Made by a program: the position numbers and the translations under genes
The notes under the pieces: generated by a model
Seen by the model: the letters and a program-made list of their open reading frames with translations, nothing else
What the model was told of the DNA's origin: nothing
The model's database searches: none
Shown here: piece by piece, positions 55,044-64,000 of the stretch
Numbering within the stretch: position 1 is the first letter of the stretch
How the letters are laid out: each line of letters starts with the position of its first letter
Assembly: GCF_026013905.1 (NCBI RefSeq)
Contig: NZ_CP110257.1
Location: 3,085,501-3,149,500 of the forward strand
Source of the DNA: Schlegelella aquatica
GTDB lineage: Bacteria; Pseudomonadota; Gammaproteobacteria; Burkholderiales; Burkholderiaceae_C
Length of the DNA: 64,000 nucleotides
Direction of reading: 5' to 3'

Positions 55044-55514
55044 ATGAAGTTCGCCGAGTTCGAGATCGGGCGGGTCATCGAAGCGGGCCCGGTCACGGTG
55101 AGCGAGGCCGAGATCCTCGAGTTCGCGCGCCGCTACGACCCGCAGTGGTTCCACACCGAGCCCGAGGAGGCGGCCACGCGCAGCCGGTTCGGCGCGCTGA
55201 TCGCCAGCGGCTGGCACACCTGCGGCATCGCGATGCGCCTGGTGGTGCAGGCGGCGCTCAACGGCTCGGAGTCGTTCGCCTCGCCCGGGCTGGACTACGT
55301 CCGCTGGCCGCACCCGGTGCGCCCGGGCGACAGCCTGCGCCTGCGCGCGACGGTCGTCGACCGGCGCCGCTCGCGCTCGCAGCCCACACTCGGTATCCTC
55401 AACTGGCGCTGGCAGCTCTTCAACCAGCACGGCATCGAGGTGCTGGACCTGAAGGCCACCAGCCTGTTCGAACTGCCCGAGGCCGACGGCCCGGCCGCCG
55501 CCACTGCGCCATGA
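55044..55514 (+). CDS. MaoC-type hotdog dehydratase family protein
   Basis: 156 aa. A single hotdog domain with VTVSEAEILEFARRYDPQWFHTEPEEAATRSRFGALIASGWHT, where D-P-x-x-x-H and the GxxASGxHT segment form the MaoC active site. It probably hydrates or dehydrates an enoyl-CoA, likely in the lower part of the pathway. It lies eight bases after the enoyl-CoA hydratase gene and overlaps the formate dehydrogenase gene by ATGA, so it is firmly in one transcript with it. Confidence 0.85.
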   Translation: MKFAEFEIGRVIEAGPVTVSEAEILEFARRYDPQWFHTEPEEAATRSRFGALIASGWHTCGIAMRLVVQAALNGSESFASPGLDYVRWPHPVRPGDSLRLRATVVDRRRSRSQPTLGILNWRWQLFNQHGIEVLDLKATSLFELPEADGPAAATAP

Positions 55515-57262
55515 CGCCTGCCGCCAAGGTCATCCCCATCGAGCCGCACGGGCCCAGCCGCGAGCGGCGCCGCGAACGCCCGCGCGGCCGCCCGGTGCTG
55601 CCGCAGGCGGTGACCGAGGTGCAGAGCGCGCTGGGCGCACTGCCGTTGCGACGCGATCTGCTGATCGAACACCTGCACGCCTTGCAGGACCGCTACCGCC
55701 AGCTCACGACCGCGCACCTGGCCGCGCTGGCGCAGCTGTTGCGTCTGTCGCAGGCCGAGGTGTTCGAGGTCGCGACCTTCTATCACCACTTCGATGTCGT
55801 GCGCGAGGACGCCGAGGGCCGCTACCCCGCGCCGCCACGGCTGACCGTGCGGGTGTGCGAGAGCCTCGCTTGCGAGCTGGCGGGCGCCAAGGAGCTGCTG
55901 GCGCGCCTGCCGGCCGTGCTGGGCGCCGAGGTGCGCGTGATCGGCGCGCCGTGCGTCGGGCGCTGCGCGCAGGCGCCGGTGGCGGTGGTGCACCAGCGCC
56001 CGGTGCCCCACGCCAGCGTCGATGCGGTGGAGCAGGCCGTGGCCGCCGGCGCCTGGCAGGACGAGGTGCCGGCCCATGCGATCGGGTATGCGAGCTACCG
56101 CGCCGCGGGCGGCTATCGGCTCTTGCAGGAATGCGCGGCCGGCCGGCGGGATGCCGAATCGGTGATCCGCGCGCTCGAAGACGCCGGCTTGCGCGGCCTG
56201 GGCGGCGCTGGGTTCCCGGCCGGGCGCAAGTGGCGCCTGGTGCGCGCGCAGCCGGCGCCGCGCCTGCTGGCCGTCAACCTCGACGAGGGCGAGCCCGGCA
56301 CCTTCAAGGACCGCCACTACCTGGAGCGCGACCCGCACCGCTTTCTCGAGGGCATGCTGATCGCCGCCTGGGCGGTGGGCATCGAGGCGGTCTACCTCTA
56401 CCTGCGCGACGAGTACGCCGGCTGCCGCGCGTTGCTGGAGCGGGAGCTCGCGGCGCTGCGTGCCGACCCGCCCGTGCCGCTGCCGCCCATCGAGTTGCGG
56501 CGCGGCGCGGGCGCCTACATCTGCGGCGAGGAGTCCGCGATGATCGAGTCGATCGAGGGCAAGCGCGGCATGCCCCGCTTGCGCCCGCCCTATGTCGCGC
56601 AGGTGGGCCTGTTCGGGCGCCCGACGCTGGAGCACAACTTCGAGACGCTGTACTGGGTGCGCGATCTGGTCGAGCGCGGGCCCGCATGGTTCACGCGCGA
56701 AGGCCGCCATGGCCGCCAGGGGCTGCGCTCGTTCTCCGTCTCGGGGCGGGTGAGGCACCCGGGCGTCAAATGGGCGCCGGCCGGCATCACGCTGCGCGAG
56801 TTGGTGGACGAATACTGCGGCGGCATGGCCGAGGGCCACGAGCTCTACGCCTTCTTGCCCGGGGGCGCCTCGGGCGGCATCTTGCCCGCGCGGTTCGCGG
56901 ACGTGCCGCTGGACTTCGACACGCTGCAGCCCTATGGTTGTTTCATCGGCTCGGCGGCCGTCATCGTGCTCTCGCAGCACGACCGGGCGGTCGATGCGGC
57001 GCGCAACCTGATGCGCTTCTTCGAGAGCGAGTCCTGCGGGCAGTGCACGCCCTGCCGCGTGGGCACGGCCAAGGCGCGGGCCCTGATCCAGCAGTCGCAG
57101 TGGGACACCGCGCTGCTGGAGGAGCTCTCCCAGGCGATGCGCGATGCGTCGATCTGCGGGCTGGGGCAGGCGGCGCCGAACCCGATCGACTGCGTGATCC
57201 GGTACTTCCCCCACGAACTGGGTCACCCCCCGAGCGCCTGCGGCGGGATGGAAGGATCTTGA
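55511..57262 (+). CDS. Formate dehydrogenase beta subunit (NuoE-NuoF fusion, diaphorase)
   Basis: 583 aa. Residues ~1-180 are a NuoE-like [2Fe-2S] domain (VATFYHHFDVVRED; CESLAC and CVGRC as cluster ligands). Residues ~200-583 are NuoF-like: GLGGAGFPAGRKW (NADH site), NLDEGEPGTFKDRHYLE (FMN site), and the [4Fe-4S] Cys of ESCGQCTPCRVGT plus a later Cys in SICGLG. This fused organisation matches the beta subunit of the NAD-linked tungsten formate dehydrogenase of Methylobacterium (Fdh1). It takes electrons from the alpha subunit and reduces NAD+. It overlaps the MaoC gene by ATGA and the alpha gene starts one base after its stop. Confidence 0.9.
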   Translation: MTPAAKVIPIEPHGPSRERRRERPRGRPVLPQAVTEVQSALGALPLRRDLLIEHLHALQDRYRQLTTAHLAALAQLLRLSQAEVFEVATFYHHFDVVREDAEGRYPAPPRLTVRVCESLACELAGAKELLARLPAVLGAEVRVIGAPCVGRCAQAPVAVVHQRPVPHASVDAVEQAVAAGAWQDEVPAHAIGYASYRAAGGYRLLQECAAGRRDAESVIRALEDAGLRGLGGAGFPAGRKWRLVRAQPAPRLLAVNLDEGEPGTFKDRHYLERDPHRFLEGMLIAAWAVGIEAVYLYLRDEYAGCRALLERELAALRADPPVPLPPIELRRGAGAYICGEESAMIESIEGKRGMPRLRPPYVAQVGLFGRPTLEHNFETLYWVRDLVERGPAWFTREGRHGRQGLRSFSVSGRVRHPGVKWAPAGITLRELVDEYCGGMAEGHELYAFLPGGASGGILPARFADVPLDFDTLQPYGCFIGSAAVIVLSQHDRAVDAARNLMRFFESESCGQCTPCRVGTAKARALIQQSQWDTALLEELSQAMRDASICGLGQAAPNPIDCVIRYFPHELGHPPSACGGMEGS

Positions 57263-57263
57263 G

Positions 57264-60089
57264 ATGAGCGCAGCACTTGAGCCGCGACGTCCGCACGCCG
57301 AGGACGAGCCCCTGCTCGAGTTCACGCTGGACGGCCGCACGGTGCAGGCCCGCCCGGGCGAGACGATCTGGGCTGCCGCGCGGCGCGCCGGGGTCGAGAT
57401 CCCGCACCTGTGCCACAAGGAAGGCCTGGAGCCGGTGGGCAATTGCCGCGCCTGCATGGTGGAGGTCGAGGGCGAGCGGGTGCTCGCCGCCTCGTGCTGC
57501 CGCGTCGCGACGCCCGGCATGCAGGTGCACAGCGCGAGCGAGCGGGCCCGGCACGCCCAGAAGATGGTGCTGGAGCTGCTGCTGGCCGACATGCCCGAGA
57601 CGGCCTACACACGCGACAACGAGCTCGACCAGTGGGCGCGCAGGCTCGGCGTGGGGCGGCCGCGCTTCGCATCGCGGCCCCAACCCGCGCCCGACACCAG
57701 CCACCCTGCGATCGCCGTGCACCTGGACGCGTGCATCCAGTGCACGCGCTGCGTGCGCGCCTGCCGCGACGAGCAGGTCAACGACGTGATCGGCCTGGCC
57801 TTCCGGGGCCCGGCAGAAAAGATCGTCTTCGACCAGGACGACCCGATGGGCGCCTCGACTTGCGTGGCCTGCGGGGAGTGCGTGCAAGCCTGCCCGACCG
57901 GCGCGCTGTCTTCGGCGGGCGGCCCGGCCTTGCAGGTGCCGGACAAGACGGTGGACTCGGTGTGCCCCTACTGCGGAGTGGGCTGCCAGCTCACCTACCA
58001 CGTCAAGGACAACACGCTCATCGCCGTGAGCGGCCGCGACGGGCCCGCGAACCACGGGCGGCTGTGCGTGAAGGGCCGCTACGGGTTCGACTATGTGCGC
58101 CACCCCCAGCGCCTGACCGTGCCCCTGGTGCGGCGTGAAGGAGTGCCCAAGCGCGCGGACGAGACGCTCGACCCGGCCCGCTGGCAGGAGGTGTTTCGAG
58201 AGGCGACCTGGGACGAGGCGCTCGACCTCGCCGCCGCCGGCTGGCTGCGCATCCGCGACCGGCACGGCCCGCGCGCGCTGGCCGGCTTCGGCTCGGCCAA
58301 GGGCAGCAACGAGGAGGCGTACCTCTTCCAGAAACTGGTGCGCACCGGCTTTCGCAGCCACAACGTCGACCATTGCACCCGTCTGTGCCACGCCTCCTCG
58401 GTGGCGGCACTGCTGGAGGGCATCGGCTCGGCCGCCGTCTCGAACCCGGTGATGGACGTGATGCAGGCCGAGCTGGTGATCGTGATCGGCGCGAACCCGA
58501 GCGTGAACCACCCGGTGGCCGCGACCTGGATCAAGAACGCGGTGCGGGAAGGCACCCGGCTCGTGCTGTGCGACCCTCGCCACTCGGAACTCGCCCGCCA
58601 CGCCTGGCGGCACCTCGCGTTCAAGCCCGACACCGACGTCGCGCTGCTCAACGCCCTGCTGCACGTCATCGTCACCGAGGGCCTGGTGGACGAGGCCTTC
58701 ATCGCCGGGCGCACCGAGGGGTTCGAGGCGCTGCGCGAGCACGTGCAGGGCTACAGCCCGGAGGCCATGGCGCCCCTCTGCGGCATCGAGGCCGGCGTCA
58801 TCCGCGAGGTGGGGCGCGCCTATGCCACCTCGCGGGCTTCGATGATCCTGTGGGGCATGGGCGTGAGCCAGCACGTGCACGGCACCGACAACGCCCGCTG
58901 CCTGATCGCGCTGGCGCTGGCCACCGGACAGATCGGCCGGCCGGGCACCGGCCTGCACCCGTTGCGCGGCCAGAACAACGTGCAAGGTGCCTCGGACGCG
59001 GGCCTGATCCCGATGATGCTGCCCGACTACCAGCGCGTCACCGACCCCGGGGCGCGCGCCAAGTTCGAGCGGCTGTGGGGCGTGCCGCTGGACGACCGCC
59101 CGGGCCTCACGGTGGTGGAGGTGATGAACGCCGCGCTCGCGGGCGAGATCCGCGGCATGTACATCATGGGCGAGAACCCGGCGATGTCGGACCCCGACGT
59201 CAATCATGCCCGCCAGGCGCTGGCCGCACTGGACCACCTGGTGGTGCAGGACATCTTCCTCACCGAGACGGCCGCACTGGCCGACGTGGTGCTGCCGGCC
59301 AGCGCCTTCCCCGAAAAGACCGGCACCTTCACGAACACCGACCGCACGGTGCAACTCGGCCGGCAGGCGCTGGAGCCGCCGGGCCAGGCCCGGCAGGACC
59401 TGTGGATCATCCAGGCCCTCGCGCAGCGGCTGGGACTGCCGTGGCGGTACACGGACGTGAGCGAGGTCTTCGACGAGATGCGGCACTCGATGCCCAGCAT
59501 CGCCGGCATCACCTGGGAGCGGTTGCAGCGCGAGCACGCCGTCGCGTACCCCTGCACGCAGGAAGGCGCTCCGGGTCAGCCTGTGGTCTTCACCGAGCGC
59601 TTCCCGACACCCAGCGGCCGCGGCCGCTTCGTGCCGGCCGACATCGTGCCCGCCGCCGAACGGCCCGACGCCGACTACCCGTGGGTGCTCATCACCGGCC
59701 GCCAGCTCGAACACTGGCACACCGGCAGCATGACACGCCGCAGCCGGGTGCTCGACGCGATCGAACCCGATCCGGTCGCGCTCATCCACCCGTTGGACCT
59801 GGAAGCGCTCGGCGCGCGCCCGGGCGAAGTGATCACATTGCAGTCGCGCCGCGGCGAAGTCTCTCTTTATGCCCGCGCCGACGAGAGCATCCCGCGAGGC
59901 GCGGTCTTCGTGGCCTTCTGCTATTACGAGGCCGCCGCCAACCGACTGACGAACCCGGCCCTGGACCCGGTGGCGAAGATCCCCGAGCTCAAGTACTGCG
60001 CCGTGCGCGTGCGGGTCGGCGGCACGCCACCGCAGCCGTCGCGCTACCGGGAGCCGGAAGCGGCTCAGCCCTGGCCCGCGGGGATGTGA
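57264..60089 (+). CDS. NAD-linked formate dehydrogenase alpha subunit (Mo/W-bis-MGD)
   Basis: 941 aa. N-terminal [2Fe-2S] domain (HLCHKEGLEPVGNCRACMVE), a Cys-rich region with two [4Fe-4S] motifs (CIQCTRCVRACRDE and CVACGECVQACP), then the molybdopterin enzyme: CPYCGVGC[x]25 or so to GRLCVKGR for the proximal cluster, and metal ligand Cys375 with His376 in CTRLCHASSVAAL. The C-terminal domain has LITGRQLEHWHTGSMTRRS. It oxidises formate to CO2 in the cytoplasm. Mo versus W cannot be told from sequence; the fused partner favours the Fdh1 type. No fdhD or cofactor genes are in the window. Confidence 0.93.
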   Translation: MSAALEPRRPHAEDEPLLEFTLDGRTVQARPGETIWAAARRAGVEIPHLCHKEGLEPVGNCRACMVEVEGERVLAASCCRVATPGMQVHSASERARHAQKMVLELLLADMPETAYTRDNELDQWARRLGVGRPRFASRPQPAPDTSHPAIAVHLDACIQCTRCVRACRDEQVNDVIGLAFRGPAEKIVFDQDDPMGASTCVACGECVQACPTGALSSAGGPALQVPDKTVDSVCPYCGVGCQLTYHVKDNTLIAVSGRDGPANHGRLCVKGRYGFDYVRHPQRLTVPLVRREGVPKRADETLDPARWQEVFREATWDEALDLAAAGWLRIRDRHGPRALAGFGSAKGSNEEAYLFQKLVRTGFRSHNVDHCTRLCHASSVAALLEGIGSAAVSNPVMDVMQAELVIVIGANPSVNHPVAATWIKNAVREGTRLVLCDPRHSELARHAWRHLAFKPDTDVALLNALLHVIVTEGLVDEAFIAGRTEGFEALREHVQGYSPEAMAPLCGIEAGVIREVGRAYATSRASMILWGMGVSQHVHGTDNARCLIALALATGQIGRPGTGLHPLRGQNNVQGASDAGLIPMMLPDYQRVTDPGARAKFERLWGVPLDDRPGLTVVEVMNAALAGEIRGMYIMGENPAMSDPDVNHARQALAALDHLVVQDIFLTETAALADVVLPASAFPEKTGTFTNTDRTVQLGRQALEPPGQARQDLWIIQALAQRLGLPWRYTDVSEVFDEMRHSMPSIAGITWERLQREHAVAYPCTQEGAPGQPVVFTERFPTPSGRGRFVPADIVPAAERPDADYPWVLITGRQLEHWHTGSMTRRSRVLDAIEPDPVALIHPLDLEALGARPGEVITLQSRRGEVSLYARADESIPRGAVFVAFCYYEAAANRLTNPALDPVAKIPELKYCAVRVRVGGTPPQPSRYREPEAAQPWPAGM

Positions 60090-60336
60090 GATCCCGTTGC
60101 ATGCCGGGCCCGCCCGAACCCCCAGGTGAGGGTGGCACCGTCGAGCCCGGTGTGCATACTGCCCTGACGAGGCGGATTCCCCCGGACCGAGAAGCGACCG
60201 GTCCTCCGTGCTGTGGGAGCCCCGGCGCGGTCGCTTCCTTCCTGCGGCTGCCAGCAGCTGCGGGGTGCACGCTCCGACAGCCCTGCGCCCGCTGCCATCG
60301 ATGGGCCGCCTCCAGTCCAGCCTTCGGGGAGACGAC

Positions 60337-61650
60337 ATGCACGAGGCGGTCGACCGGCAGACGTATCCACGGGACGTGCAGTGGTCCCGCGGTGCGGCGG
60401 ACCCAGCCGCCGCGTCGGTGACCGCACGTGTGCCGATTGGTGTCTTTCGCACCGTCTTTCCGGCTCCTTCCGAGACCTTCATCCAGGATCAGGTCGCATC
60501 GCTGCGGCGCTTCGAGCCCCACATGGTGGTGCGCGAACATCTGGCCCCCGGGGGCGGGCGCGTCCACGCGCCTTCGGCCGCATGGAAGCGGCGGCTTTGG
60601 ACGTTGACGCGCTGGCCGGGCGCCTTCCCGCTGCGCGAGCTGCGCGGTCTGCGTCTGCTGCACGCGCATTTCGGGCTCGACGCCGTGATGGCCCTCCCGC
60701 TCTCGCGCCGTCTCGGCATCCCGCTCGTCACGACCTTCCACGGCAGCGACGTGACGACCGACCGCACGCGCTTCGCGCGCAGCCGCAAGCCCACGCAGCG
60801 ATGGTTCGCCGCGCGCGAGAGCGAACTGATCCGGGAAGGAGCAGCTTTCGTCGCCGTGTCTCGATTCGTCGAGCAGAAGCTGCTGGCATGCGGCTACCCA
60901 CCCGACAAGGTACGCCAGATCTACATCGGCATCGACCTCGAACGCTTCGTCCCTGCGCCCCGCCGCGACGGTCCGCGCTATGTGCTGTGCGTGGCGCGGC
61001 ACACCTTCAAGAAGGGGCTAGACACCCTCATCAGAGCTTGGGCGCGGATTGCCGCGCGGCATCCCGACGTGGAACTGTGGCAGGTCGGCGAAGGCGGGCT
61101 CACCCCGCTCTACGTGCGCCTGGCGCAGGAGCTGGGCGTGGGCGAGCGCATGCGCTTCCTCGGCGTGCGCAGCCACGACGAGGTGCTGCGGCTGATGCAG
61201 CAGGCGGAAGCGTTCGTGCTGCCCAGCCAGACCGCGGAGGACGGCGACAGCGAGGCGCTGGGCATCGTGTTCAACGAGGCGTCGGCCTGCTGTGTTCCCG
61301 TCGTCTCGACGTGGCACGGCGGCATCCCCGAGGCGGTGCTGCACGGCGAGACGGGGCTCTTGTGCCAGGAACGCGACGACACGGCCCTGGCCGAGCACAT
61401 CGACCTCTTGCTGCGCGACCGCGCGCTGGCCCTGCGCCTCGGGCGCCGCGGGCGCGAGTACGTGTGCGAGATGTTCGACATCCGCAAGCAGACTCCCAAG
61501 CTCGAGGCTTTGTACGATGAAGTGATGACGCGGGGGGCTCCGGCAGCCAGGACGGCTGGGCGCGAACACGAGTCGCTTGCCGCGACCGGATCGAGCCGCC
61601 CTGCCTCGGCCGCCTCACCTGCGGGCGATCGCTCCTCGGAAAGCCTGTGA
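60337..61650 (+). CDS. GT4-family glycosyltransferase
   Basis: 437 aa from an ATG with GGGGAG upstream; earlier in-frame starts add an unlikely leader. GT-B fold: PIGVFRTVFPAPSETFIQDQ at the N-terminus, LLHAHFGLDAVMALPL, FHGSDVT, then the donor-binding domain VLCVARHTFKKGLDTLIRAW, LWQVGEGGLTPLY, and the acidic motif EALGIVFNEASACCVPVVST (E-x7-E). The pattern is like colanic-acid-type (WcaL-like) transferases. The C-terminal ~40 residues are Ala/Ser-rich and probably disordered. It stands alone, 247 bases after the formate dehydrogenase genes, with no polysaccharide genes around it. Confidence 0.85.
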   Translation: MHEAVDRQTYPRDVQWSRGAADPAAASVTARVPIGVFRTVFPAPSETFIQDQVASLRRFEPHMVVREHLAPGGGRVHAPSAAWKRRLWTLTRWPGAFPLRELRGLRLLHAHFGLDAVMALPLSRRLGIPLVTTFHGSDVTTDRTRFARSRKPTQRWFAARESELIREGAAFVAVSRFVEQKLLACGYPPDKVRQIYIGIDLERFVPAPRRDGPRYVLCVARHTFKKGLDTLIRAWARIAARHPDVELWQVGEGGLTPLYVRLAQELGVGERMRFLGVRSHDEVLRLMQQAEAFVLPSQTAEDGDSEALGIVFNEASACCVPVVSTWHGGIPEAVLHGETGLLCQERDDTALAEHIDLLLRDRALALRLGRRGREYVCEMFDIRKQTPKLEALYDEVMTRGAPAARTAGREHESLAATGSSRPASAASPAGDRSSESL

Positions 61651-61768
61651 TGACAGATTTGTAATCCCGGCGTCGGTGCACCGTCGGCCAAGCGCCTGCG
61701 GGGTTTGATCCGCATCAACCGGCAGGGGGGCGGCGCCCCTAACATCCCCGCAAACACCCGACCCCGTG

Positions 61769-62101
61769 ATGAACCTCCTGCGACGCAACATCCCACGGCT
61801 GGCAGCCCTCGTGCTGCTGCTGTGGCTGTTCGTTGCTGGAGTGGCATTCGCGCAAGCGTGCGCGACCACGGTCCATCCGTGCTTGGACGCGTGTGGCAAC
61901 GAATTGAGCGCGGCGCCCGCGCCTCACGAGCCGCGTCAAGACGCGCCGCCTTCGAGCACCACCCCGTGGACGCCGGCCCCGCAGTCCGTGCAAGCACAGC
62001 CCCACGCCGTTGCGCTGGCACGGCCTGCGGCGTGGCGCCGCGCGAACGAACCGGCGCCGCCTGAACGCATACCGATCCTGTTCCTGAGGCTCGCGCTCTA
62101 G
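61769..62101 (+). CDS. Small exported protein upstream of the metal-efflux genes
   Basis: 110 aa from ATG 61769 (a GTG one codon before is possible). Signal peptide or anchor: a basic start, then LAALVLLLWLFVAGVAFAQA. The mature part begins with three Cys and one His in a short span (CATTVHPCLDACG) and is otherwise Pro/Ala-rich. Small exported proteins in this position are common before Cus/Czc-type operons in Burkholderiales, but I cannot name a family. Its Cys/His cluster could bind metal or form disulfides. Confidence 0.6.
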   Translation: MNLLRRNIPRLAALVLLLWLFVAGVAFAQACATTVHPCLDACGNELSAAPAPHEPRQDAPPSSTTPWTPAPQSVQAQPHAVALARPAAWRRANEPAPPERIPILFLRLAL

Positions 62102-62190
62102 CCTGCGGCCCCTTCCGCACAGGCGCGCTGCCCCCCGCGGGCAGTCTTCGCGGCGCCCCCGCCGCACCCGCATTCCGGAACCCGATCGAC

Positions 62191-63474
62191 ATGGCCCGCC
62201 ATTGGTCCCTTGCAGGGGTACGTACTGGCGCCGGTGTCGCCCTGTTGGCGTTGCCCCTGTGGGCAGCCGCGCAGCAGGCCGCACTGGGCAGCGACCTCGC
62301 ATCTCTTCTCGACTACGCCCGCCAGAACAACCCCGAGCTCGCCTCGATGCAGCACGAAGCCGCTGCCGCGGCACAGCGCGTGCAGCCGGCCGCAGCCTTG
62401 CCCGACCCGGTGCTGCGCGTCGAGCTCGAGAACTTCAACAACTACGGCAACAGCGCCGGCCCCAGCTTGCTGCCGTCGAAGGTGGCCCAGACGAAGTACA
62501 CGTTGATGCAGCAGTTCCCCGCCTGGGGCAAGCGCGAGCTGCGCCGCCAGGCCGCGGAAGCGGAGGCCCGGCAGGCCCAGGCGCGGGCCGCGGTCCTCTG
62601 GGCGGAGCAGGCCGCGCGCATCCGCGTGGCCTATGCGCAGTACTTCCTGGCCAGCCGCAACGAACGCATCACCCGCGAACTCCTGGACCTCGTCACCCGC
62701 ATGGAGCAGGTGGCCCAGACCCGCTATGCCGGCGGCCTGGCGGCGCAGCAGGACGTGCTTCGCGCCCAGCTGGAGCAAACCGCCATGCGCTCGGAGCTGA
62801 TCGCGGCGGCCAACGACAAGCGCCAGTTGCAGGCGCGGCTGAACGCGCTGCTCGGGCGCGGCCCGAGCGCGCCGCTGGCGGAACCGCAAGACCTGCCGGC
62901 CCTGCCCGCCACGGCAGCATTGCCCGCAACCGAACTGTTGGCTCGCGTGCGCGAGGCCAACCCCCTGGTGCGGGCGGAGGCAGCCCGGCTCGAGGCCGCG
63001 CAATCGAACCGCGACCTCACGTGGCGCAACCGCTATCCCGACTTCAACATCGGGATCACTCCCACGCAGATGAGGTCGCGCGTGACGGAGTGGATGCTGA
63101 TGGTGGAGTTCAACATCCCGCTCCAGCAAGCCAGCCGTCGGTCGCAGGAGCGCGAGGCCGCGGCCATGGTCGAAGCGGCGCGTGCACGCGCCGAGGCCGC
63201 TGCCACCCAGGCCGCCGCCGAGCTCGAAGAGCAGCTGTCGGCGCTGGAGGCGGCGCGCCACGCCGAAGAGCTGATCCGAACGCGCCAACTGCCGCAGGCC
63301 GAGTTGAGCCTGCAATCCGCGCTGGCCGGTTACGAGACGGGCAAGGTGGACTTCACCAGCCTGCTGGAAGCACAACGCCAGACCCGCAGGGCCCGCCTGG
63401 ACCTGCTCAAAACACAGGTCGACGCGCAGATGCGCGCCGCGGAGATCGAACGCATCCTGGGAGACGCGCTGTGA
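62191..63474 (+). CDS. TolC-type outer-membrane efflux protein (CusC/CzcC-like)
   Basis: 427 aa with a signal peptide cleaved after AAAQ. Two repeated coiled-coil halves of an outer-membrane factor: YARQNNPELASMQHEAAAAAQRV with PDPVLRVELEN, and REANPLVRAEAARLEAAQSN; the late helix YETGKVDFTSLLEAQRQTR is typical. Trimers form the exit duct of RND pumps. The stop overlaps the adaptor gene GTG (GTGA), which identifies the pump as a heavy-metal type. Confidence 0.92.
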   Translation: MARHWSLAGVRTGAGVALLALPLWAAAQQAALGSDLASLLDYARQNNPELASMQHEAAAAAQRVQPAAALPDPVLRVELENFNNYGNSAGPSLLPSKVAQTKYTLMQQFPAWGKRELRRQAAEAEARQAQARAAVLWAEQAARIRVAYAQYFLASRNERITRELLDLVTRMEQVAQTRYAGGLAAQQDVLRAQLEQTAMRSELIAAANDKRQLQARLNALLGRGPSAPLAEPQDLPALPATAALPATELLARVREANPLVRAEAARLEAAQSNRDLTWRNRYPDFNIGITPTQMRSRVTEWMLMVEFNIPLQQASRRSQEREAAAMVEAARARAEAAATQAAAELEEQLSALEAARHAEELIRTRQLPQAELSLQSALAGYETGKVDFTSLLEAQRQTRRARLDLLKTQVDAQMRAAEIERILGDAL

Positions 63475-64000
63475 AGAACTCGTTCGTGGCCCTGCTCACC
63501 GTGACCGTGGCCGCAGCCGGTGTCGTGGCCGGCCAATGGTGGAGCAGCCGCCAGCACTCCGCCGCCACGGCAACCCCCACCAGTGCCGAGACCGCGAAGG
63601 CCGGGCCTGCGGCGCGCAGGATCCTCTACTACCGCAACCCGATGGGGTTGCCGGACACCTCGCCCACACCCAAGAAGGATCCGATGGGGATGGACTACAT
63701 CCCCGTGTACGAAGGCGAGGAGCCCGAAAGCACGAGCGGCGCGCCGCAGGTCCGTATCAGCGCCGAGAAGGTGCAGAAGATGGGTGTGCGAACGGAAGCC
63801 GCCGCCCTGCGTCCGTTGGGACGCGTCGTGCGCGCGAGCGGACGTGTGGAGCCCGACGAGCGCCGCGTCTATGCCGTGACGTCCAAGTTCGAAGGGTACG
63901 TGGAGCGCCTCCATGTGAACGCAACGGGGCAGCCGGTCGCACGCGGCCAGGCGCTGTTCGAGGTGTACAGCCCGGAGCTGGTCTCGGCCCAGCGCGAGTA
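63471..64000 (+). CDS. CusB-type heavy-metal RND efflux periplasmic adaptor (cut by window end)
   Basis: The first 176 codons are present and the frame is open at the right edge. GTG start overlapping the previous stop. An N-terminal anchor or signal (FVALLTVTVAAAGVVAGQWW) is followed by a heavy-metal-binding domain: YYRNPMGLPDTSPTPKKDPMGMDYIPVYEG, with the Met-rich NPMG/DPMGMDY pattern of Cu(I)/Ag(I) adaptors. The start of the membrane-fusion barrel then appears (GRVVRASGRVEPDERRVYAV and GYVERLHVNATGQPVARGQALFEVYSPEL). It links the outer duct to the RND pump, whose gene should follow. Copper or silver is the likely substrate. Confidence 0.92.
   Translation, partial: MKNSFVALLTVTVAAAGVVAGQWWSSRQHSAATATPTSAETAKAGPAARRILYYRNPMGLPDTSPTPKKDPMGMDYIPVYEGEEPESTSGAPQVRISAEKVQKMGVRTEAAALRPLGRVVRASGRVEPDERRVYAVTSKFEGYVERLHVNATGQPVARGQALFEVYSPELVSAQRE

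Noticed and set aside
56961..60482. Leftward 1173-codon open frame antisense to the formate dehydrogenase genes
   Set aside because: It is a shadow frame caused by high third-position G+C on the other strand. Its translation is low-complexity (rich in His, Arg, Gly) and it lies wholly over genes with clear cofactor motifs.
60531..60555. Further copy of the GC-palindrome motif (CATCTGGCCCCCGGGGGC)
   Set aside because: It differs by an indel and several bases, lies well inside the glycosyltransferase gene, and may be chance in this G+C-rich DNA.

Overview
The window looks like chromosomal DNA of a high-GC betaproteobacterium in the order Burkholderiales (Rubrivivax/Leptothrix/Caldimonas-like). 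The basis is strong G/C bias at third codon positions, the alr-lplT-radA neighbourhood, an HU protein with an Ala/Lys/Pro-rich tail, and an aerobic benzoyl-CoA (box) cluster. Genus is inference; no rRNA or tRNA was found. I saw no insertion sequence, prophage, CRISPR array or obvious genomic island.

Layout. (1) 1-6411: the 3' part of a Pel exopolysaccharide operon (end of pelB, then pelC, D, E, F, G, with overlapping or nearly touching genes from pelC onward). (2) 6483-10790: a hydratase-family enzyme, a small membrane protein, a VOC protein, and a lipase-like lipoprotein plus OmpW pair behind a promoter with a 14-bp palindrome. (3) 10840-19541: leftward housekeeping genes (radA, Ca2+/Na+ antiporter, alr-tetR) and rightward lplT plus an EamA transporter. 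(4) 19627-26754: a leftward Pil-Chp-type chemosensory operon (response regulator, cheW, pilJ-like receptor, cheA hybrid). (5) 26904-38935: glutathione peroxidase, aromatic aminotransferase, HU, an Lrp-ornithine cyclodeaminase-arginase set (arginine to proline), an O-acyltransferase, ilvE, purU and small genes. (6) 39227-40120: a dihaem cytochrome c with an 11-bp tandem repeat upstream.

(7) 40410-60089: the main catabolic block. A leftward operon encodes a DUF4863 protein, benzoate-CoA ligase, an alpha/beta hydrolase and a branched-chain-type ABC transporter. A rightward set encodes BoxR, BoxC, BoxB, BoxA, an enoyl-CoA hydratase, a MaoC-type protein and a two-subunit NAD-linked formate dehydrogenase. 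Uptake, CoA activation, epoxidation of benzoyl-CoA and hydrolytic ring opening are all encoded. Box ring cleavage releases formate, so the formate dehydrogenase at the end of the cluster probably recovers it as NADH. Two TGCA-N6-TGCA boxes overlap the inferred promoters of both arms and are probable BoxR operators. The ring-cleavage semialdehyde dehydrogenase is not in the window.

(8) 60337-64000: a GT4 glycosyltransferase, then the start of a heavy-metal RND efflux operon (small exported protein, TolC-type outer-membrane factor, CusB-type adaptor cut by the window end).

A short GC-palindrome motif, ATRTCTTTRCCCCCGGGGC, occurs four times, each time at the 3' end of a gene. It appears to be a dispersed repeat family and supplies the end of two coding sequences.
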